A stretch of DNA of 64,000 nucleotides. Origin: Orrella daihaiensis (GTDB lineage: Bacteria > Pseudomonadota > Gammaproteobacteria > Burkholderiales > Burkholderiaceae_B). Location of the stretch: NCBI RefSeq assembly GCF_022811525.1, contig NZ_CP063982.1:1798001-1862000 (forward strand), read 5' to 3'. Each line of letters begins with the position of its first letter. Position 1 is the stretch's first letter. Positions 61,597 to 64,000 of this stretch are shown one piece after another. The position numbers and the translations under genes are program-made. The notes below the pieces were generated by a model. That model was given only the letters and a program-made list of their open reading frames with translations. It was not told the DNA's origin and did no database searches.

Positions 61597-63390
61597 TCAC
61601 TTGTCCTCAACCTGAAGGATCGCTAAAAATGCCTCCTGCGGAATCTCCACGCTCCCAACTTGCTTCATACGCCGTTTGCCTGCCTTTTGTTTTTCCAGCA
61701 GCTTTTTCTTACGGGTAATGTCGCCACCGTAACACTTTGCCAGCACATTTTTACGCAAGGCCTTTACGTTCTCCCGGGCGATGACCTCAGCACCAATTGC
61801 CGCCTGAATCGCCACGTCATACATTTGTCGCGGGATGAGTTCTCGCATCTTGCCAACCATCTCGCGCCCACGGTAACGGGCATTTGATCGATGACAAATG
61901 GTCGATAACGCATCCACGCGGTCACCGTTAATCAAAACGTCCACCTTCACCACATCGGCCGCACGGTATTCTCGAAATTCGTAATCCATTGACGCATAAC
62001 CTCGAGAAACTGATTTCAACTTGTCAAAGAAATCGAGCACGATCTCGGCTAGCGGGATTTCATACTGCAGATGAACCTGACGACCGTGATAGCTCATATC
62101 GAGCTGAACGCCTCGCTTGTTGTTGCAAAGCGTCATGACCGGTCCGACATAGTCTTGTGGCATGAACAGGGTCACCAGCACAATCGGCTCGCGTATTTCA
62201 CGAATCTTGGCGATTTCGGGCATGCGTGATGGACTTTCGATATCCATGACCTCGCCATCATTGAGTTCCACCTTGTACACCACCGATGGCGCGGTGGTGA
62301 TGATGTCCATATCAAACTCGCGCTCAAGACGCTCTTGCACAATCTCCATGTGCAAAAGCCCCAGAAATCCGCACCGAAAACCAAAACCAAGTGCTTGAGA
62401 CACTTCAGGCTCAAACATCAGCGCAGCATCGTTTAGCTTCAACTTCTCGAGCGAGTCTCGCAACTGATCGTATTCACTACTTTCAACCGGATACAGTCCG
62501 GCAAATACCTGTGGCTTGACCTCTTTAAAGCCTGGCAAAGGCGCATCAGCAGGCTGGTTGACCAGTGTGACCGTATCACCCACTTTAGCGTCTTTTAGCT
62601 CTTTGATCCCCGCAATCAAAAAGCCCACCTGCCCGGCTGACAGCTCGGTTCTGGGCAATGATTTGGGCGTAAACACACCGATTTGTTCGCAGGGATGAAC
62701 CGCACCGGTGGCCATGAACCGCAACTTATCCTTGGGTCGAATCGTACCGTTGACCACTCGTATCAACATGACGACACCGACGTAATTATCAAACCAGGAG
62801 TCAATGATCAGTGCCTGCAGCGGCGCACTGGGGTCACCTTTGGGAGGCGGCACCTTGGCAACGATTGCTTCGAGGATTTCATCAATTCCCATGCCGGTTT
62901 TAGCGCTCGCGGCCACTGCATCACTGGCATCCAATCCAATCACATCCTCTATCTCAGCACGCGCGCCATCCGGATCTGCTTGAGGCAGATCCATTTTATT
63001 AAGCACTGGCACCACCTCTACACCGAGCTCAATGGCGGTGTAGCAATTAGCCACGGTTTGTGCCTCTACGCCCTGAGATGCATCAACCACCAACAAGGCA
63101 CCCTCACAAGCCGACAAAGAGCGGCTCACTTCATAGGAGAAGTCCACATGACCCGGGGTATCGATCAAATTAAGCTGATACTCCTGACCATCGGCAGCGC
63201 GATACAGCAAAGAGGCGGTTTGGGCCTTGATGGTAATACCCCGCTCGCGTTCGATGTCCATGGAATCGAGAACCTGGGCGCTCATCTCACGGTCGGCCAA
63301 GCCACCGCATCGATGGATGAGTCGGTCGGCCAAAGTTGATTTGCCATGATCAATATGGGCAATGATCGAGAAATTACGAATATGCTGCAT
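61597..63390 (-). CDS. lepA: Elongation factor 4 (LepA)
   Basis: 597 residues. GTPase domain: AHIDHGKSTLADRL, DTPGHVDF, NKMDLP; EF-G-like domains III and V and the C-terminal domain with ARYRGREMVGKMRELIPRQM and DITRKKKLLEKQKAGKRRMK (as short motifs). Ribosomal GTPase that back-translocates or aids assembly. Follows the protease gene, giving the mucD-lepA-lepB-rnc-era-recO order. Confidence 0.99.
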   Translation of the reverse strand: MQHIRNFSIIAHIDHGKSTLADRLIHRCGGLADREMSAQVLDSMDIERERGITIKAQTASLLYRAADGQEYQLNLIDTPGHVDFSYEVSRSLSACEGALLVVDASQGVEAQTVANCYTAIELGVEVVPVLNKMDLPQADPDGARAEIEDVIGLDASDAVAASAKTGMGIDEILEAIVAKVPPPKGDPSAPLQALIIDSWFDNYVGVVMLIRVVNGTIRPKDKLRFMATGAVHPCEQIGVFTPKSLPRTELSAGQVGFLIAGIKELKDAKVGDTVTLVNQPADAPLPGFKEVKPQVFAGLYPVESSEYDQLRDSLEKLKLNDAALMFEPEVSQALGFGFRCGFLGLLHMEIVQERLEREFDMDIITTAPSVVYKVELNDGEVMDIESPSRMPEIAKIREIREPIVLVTLFMPQDYVGPVMTLCNNKRGVQLDMSYHGRQVHLQYEIPLAEIVLDFFDKLKSVSRGYASMDYEFREYRAADVVKVDVLINGDRVDALSTICHRSNARYRGREMVGKMRELIPRQMYDVAIQAAIGAEVIARENVKALRKNVLAKCYGGDITRKKKLLEKQKAGKRRMKQVGSVEIPQEAFLAILQVEDK

Positions 63391-63454
63391 GAGACCTGCG
63401 AGAAGTTAGTTTGCCTGGGTTGAGCCGGTTGGTTTGGCCGCTGGCTTTACGGCC

Positions 63455-63488
63455 AAGACAAAGGGGGCGCAGATCGCCCCCTTGTCTT
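63455..63488 (-). terminator. Long hairpin after the protease gene
   Basis: Arms 63455-63469 and 63475-63488 pair over 14 base pairs with one bulged A and loop CAGAT. GC-rich core GGGGGCG/CGCCCCC. The minus strand has no long T run after it, so it may act only weakly as a terminator. Confidence 0.55.
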
Positions 63489-63526
63489 CGCGCATCTATT
63501 GAGCGCTTATTTTAGCCTCAAGACGG

Positions 63527-64000
63527 TTACTTCTTCGCCGGACGCACTAAAAGCCACTGCGCTTGACCGTTGCGCTGCACCATCATACCTAGTGGCTTGC
63601 CCGCTTGCGCCTTCTGAGCAAGCTCCACGAATTGTTTGGGCGAACTAACGTCGGTATTGTCAACCGTCAGGATCACGTCACCAGGGGTCAAGCCAGCAAC
63701 CTCGCCAGCACCCTCGACAGCCGTAACCTTAACGCCATGGTTAATCCGAAACTCTTTCTTCTCATCGTCGGTCAAGGACACCACTGTAATACCCAGCGCC
63801 GTTTCACCTTGCGCCTTGGGCTCGGCAGGCTGGGCTGCAGCCGCCACTGGCTGGGCTGATGGCATCTCGCCTACGGTGATGTCCAGAGACACTGGCTTGC
63901 CCTTGCGCCACACGTTCATCTTGGCTTTGGTTCCTGGTGCAGTTGAACCGACCACACGGGGCAAATCCGACCACTTCTCGATTTTCTTTCCGTCAAATTC
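63527..64000 (-). CDS. DegP/MucD-family periplasmic serine protease, C-terminal part
   Basis: The last 157 codons; the frame runs off the right edge (upstream codons read ...EKWSDLPRVVGSTAPGT), so the catalytic domain lies outside. Visible are the end of PDZ1 (SDLPRVVGSTAPGTKAKMNV as LPRVVGS and TAPGTKA), an alanine/proline linker (PVAAAAQPAEP), and PDZ2 (ALGITVVSL, GLTPGDVILTVDN, PLGMMVQRNG). Family members degrade misfolded envelope proteins. Adjacent lepA is the usual partner for mucD. A hairpin follows. Confidence 0.92.
   Translation of the reverse strand, partial: EFDGKKIEKWSDLPRVVGSTAPGTKAKMNVWRKGKPVSLDITVGEMPSAQPVAAAAQPAEPKAQGETALGITVVSLTDDEKKEFRINHGVKVTAVEGAGEVAGLTPGDVILTVDNTDVSSPKQFVELAQKAQAGKPLGMMVQRNGQAQWLLVRPAKK

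Noticed and set aside
62683..63339. 218-codon plus-strand open frame
   Set aside because: Shadow of lepA, one of the most conserved proteins in the window.
1..64000. CRISPR arrays, insertion sequences, prophage or phage-defence genes
   Set aside because: No regularly spaced repeats, transposase, integrase or phage structural genes were seen; the only mobile signature is the tRNA-Asn repeat.

Overview
The window reads as a chromosomal segment of a betaproteobacterium, most likely order Burkholderiales and Alcaligenaceae-like. This rests on recognised protein families and gene order: leuS-lptE-holA-proA, pyrG-kdsA-eno-ftsB, rpmB-rpmG, lptF/pepA-holC, mucD/lepA-lepB-rnc-era-recO, and many broad-specificity CoA, fatty-acid and organic-acid genes. 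Coding density is very high. Genes often overlap by 1 to 8 bases and only two stretches longer than 300 bases lack a protein gene. I see no CRISPR array, insertion sequence, prophage or rRNA operon.

Layout. 1-1155: 3' part of an M20-family carbamoyl amidohydrolase. 1306-2190: a small accessory patch, a BrnT/BrnA toxin-antitoxin module between a degenerate 3' half of tRNA-Asn and the intact tRNA-Asn gene; tRNA-Thr(CGT) follows. 2621-8580: a catabolic region with a 3-hydroxy-acid dehydrogenase and a BKACE enzyme on the plus strand, facing an AtuA pair, an HMG-CoA-lyase-like enzyme and an MFS carrier on the minus strand. 8754-23083: mostly housekeeping (ispH, fkpB, radC, thiolase, flavin monooxygenase, cfa, rpmB, rpmG, leuS, lptE, holA, proA, hemJ, a THUMP rRNA methyltransferase). 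23148-27922: a small unknown protein behind a near-consensus promoter, an RDD membrane protein, a motif-less acyl-CoA-synthetase relative, gamma carbonic anhydrase, hslO and a TadE-like orphan. 27915-35303: a long minus-strand run scoA-scoB-pepP-pyrG-kdsA-eno-ftsB.

35413-48047: thioesterase, ETF-ubiquinone oxidoreductase, esterase, cupin, MFS protein, the prpE-glcG-acs operon, an NlpC/P60 lipoprotein, a DUF2325 gene with a Fur-box-like site, cysB and lptF. 48123-50980: pepA, holC and a BI-1 protein. 51071-58451: a second catabolic cluster (SDR; cyclase, acyl-CoA ligase, acyl-CoA dehydrogenase, ThDP enzyme, zinc alcohol dehydrogenase) with no local regulator. 58464-64000: recO, era, rnc, lepB, lepA and the 3' end of a DegP/MucD protease.

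Functionally the window leans toward organic-acid use. Several genes make or consume acetoacetate or acetyl-CoA (BKACE, HMG-CoA lyase, thiolase, ScoAB, Acs, PrpE), and ETF-QO would carry acyl-CoA dehydrogenase electrons to quinone. The strongest candidates for something undescribed are the two catabolic clusters, the tRNA-bounded toxin-antitoxin remnant, the apparent acyl-CoA-synthetase pseudoenzyme, and the small protein behind a promoter that carries a palindrome.
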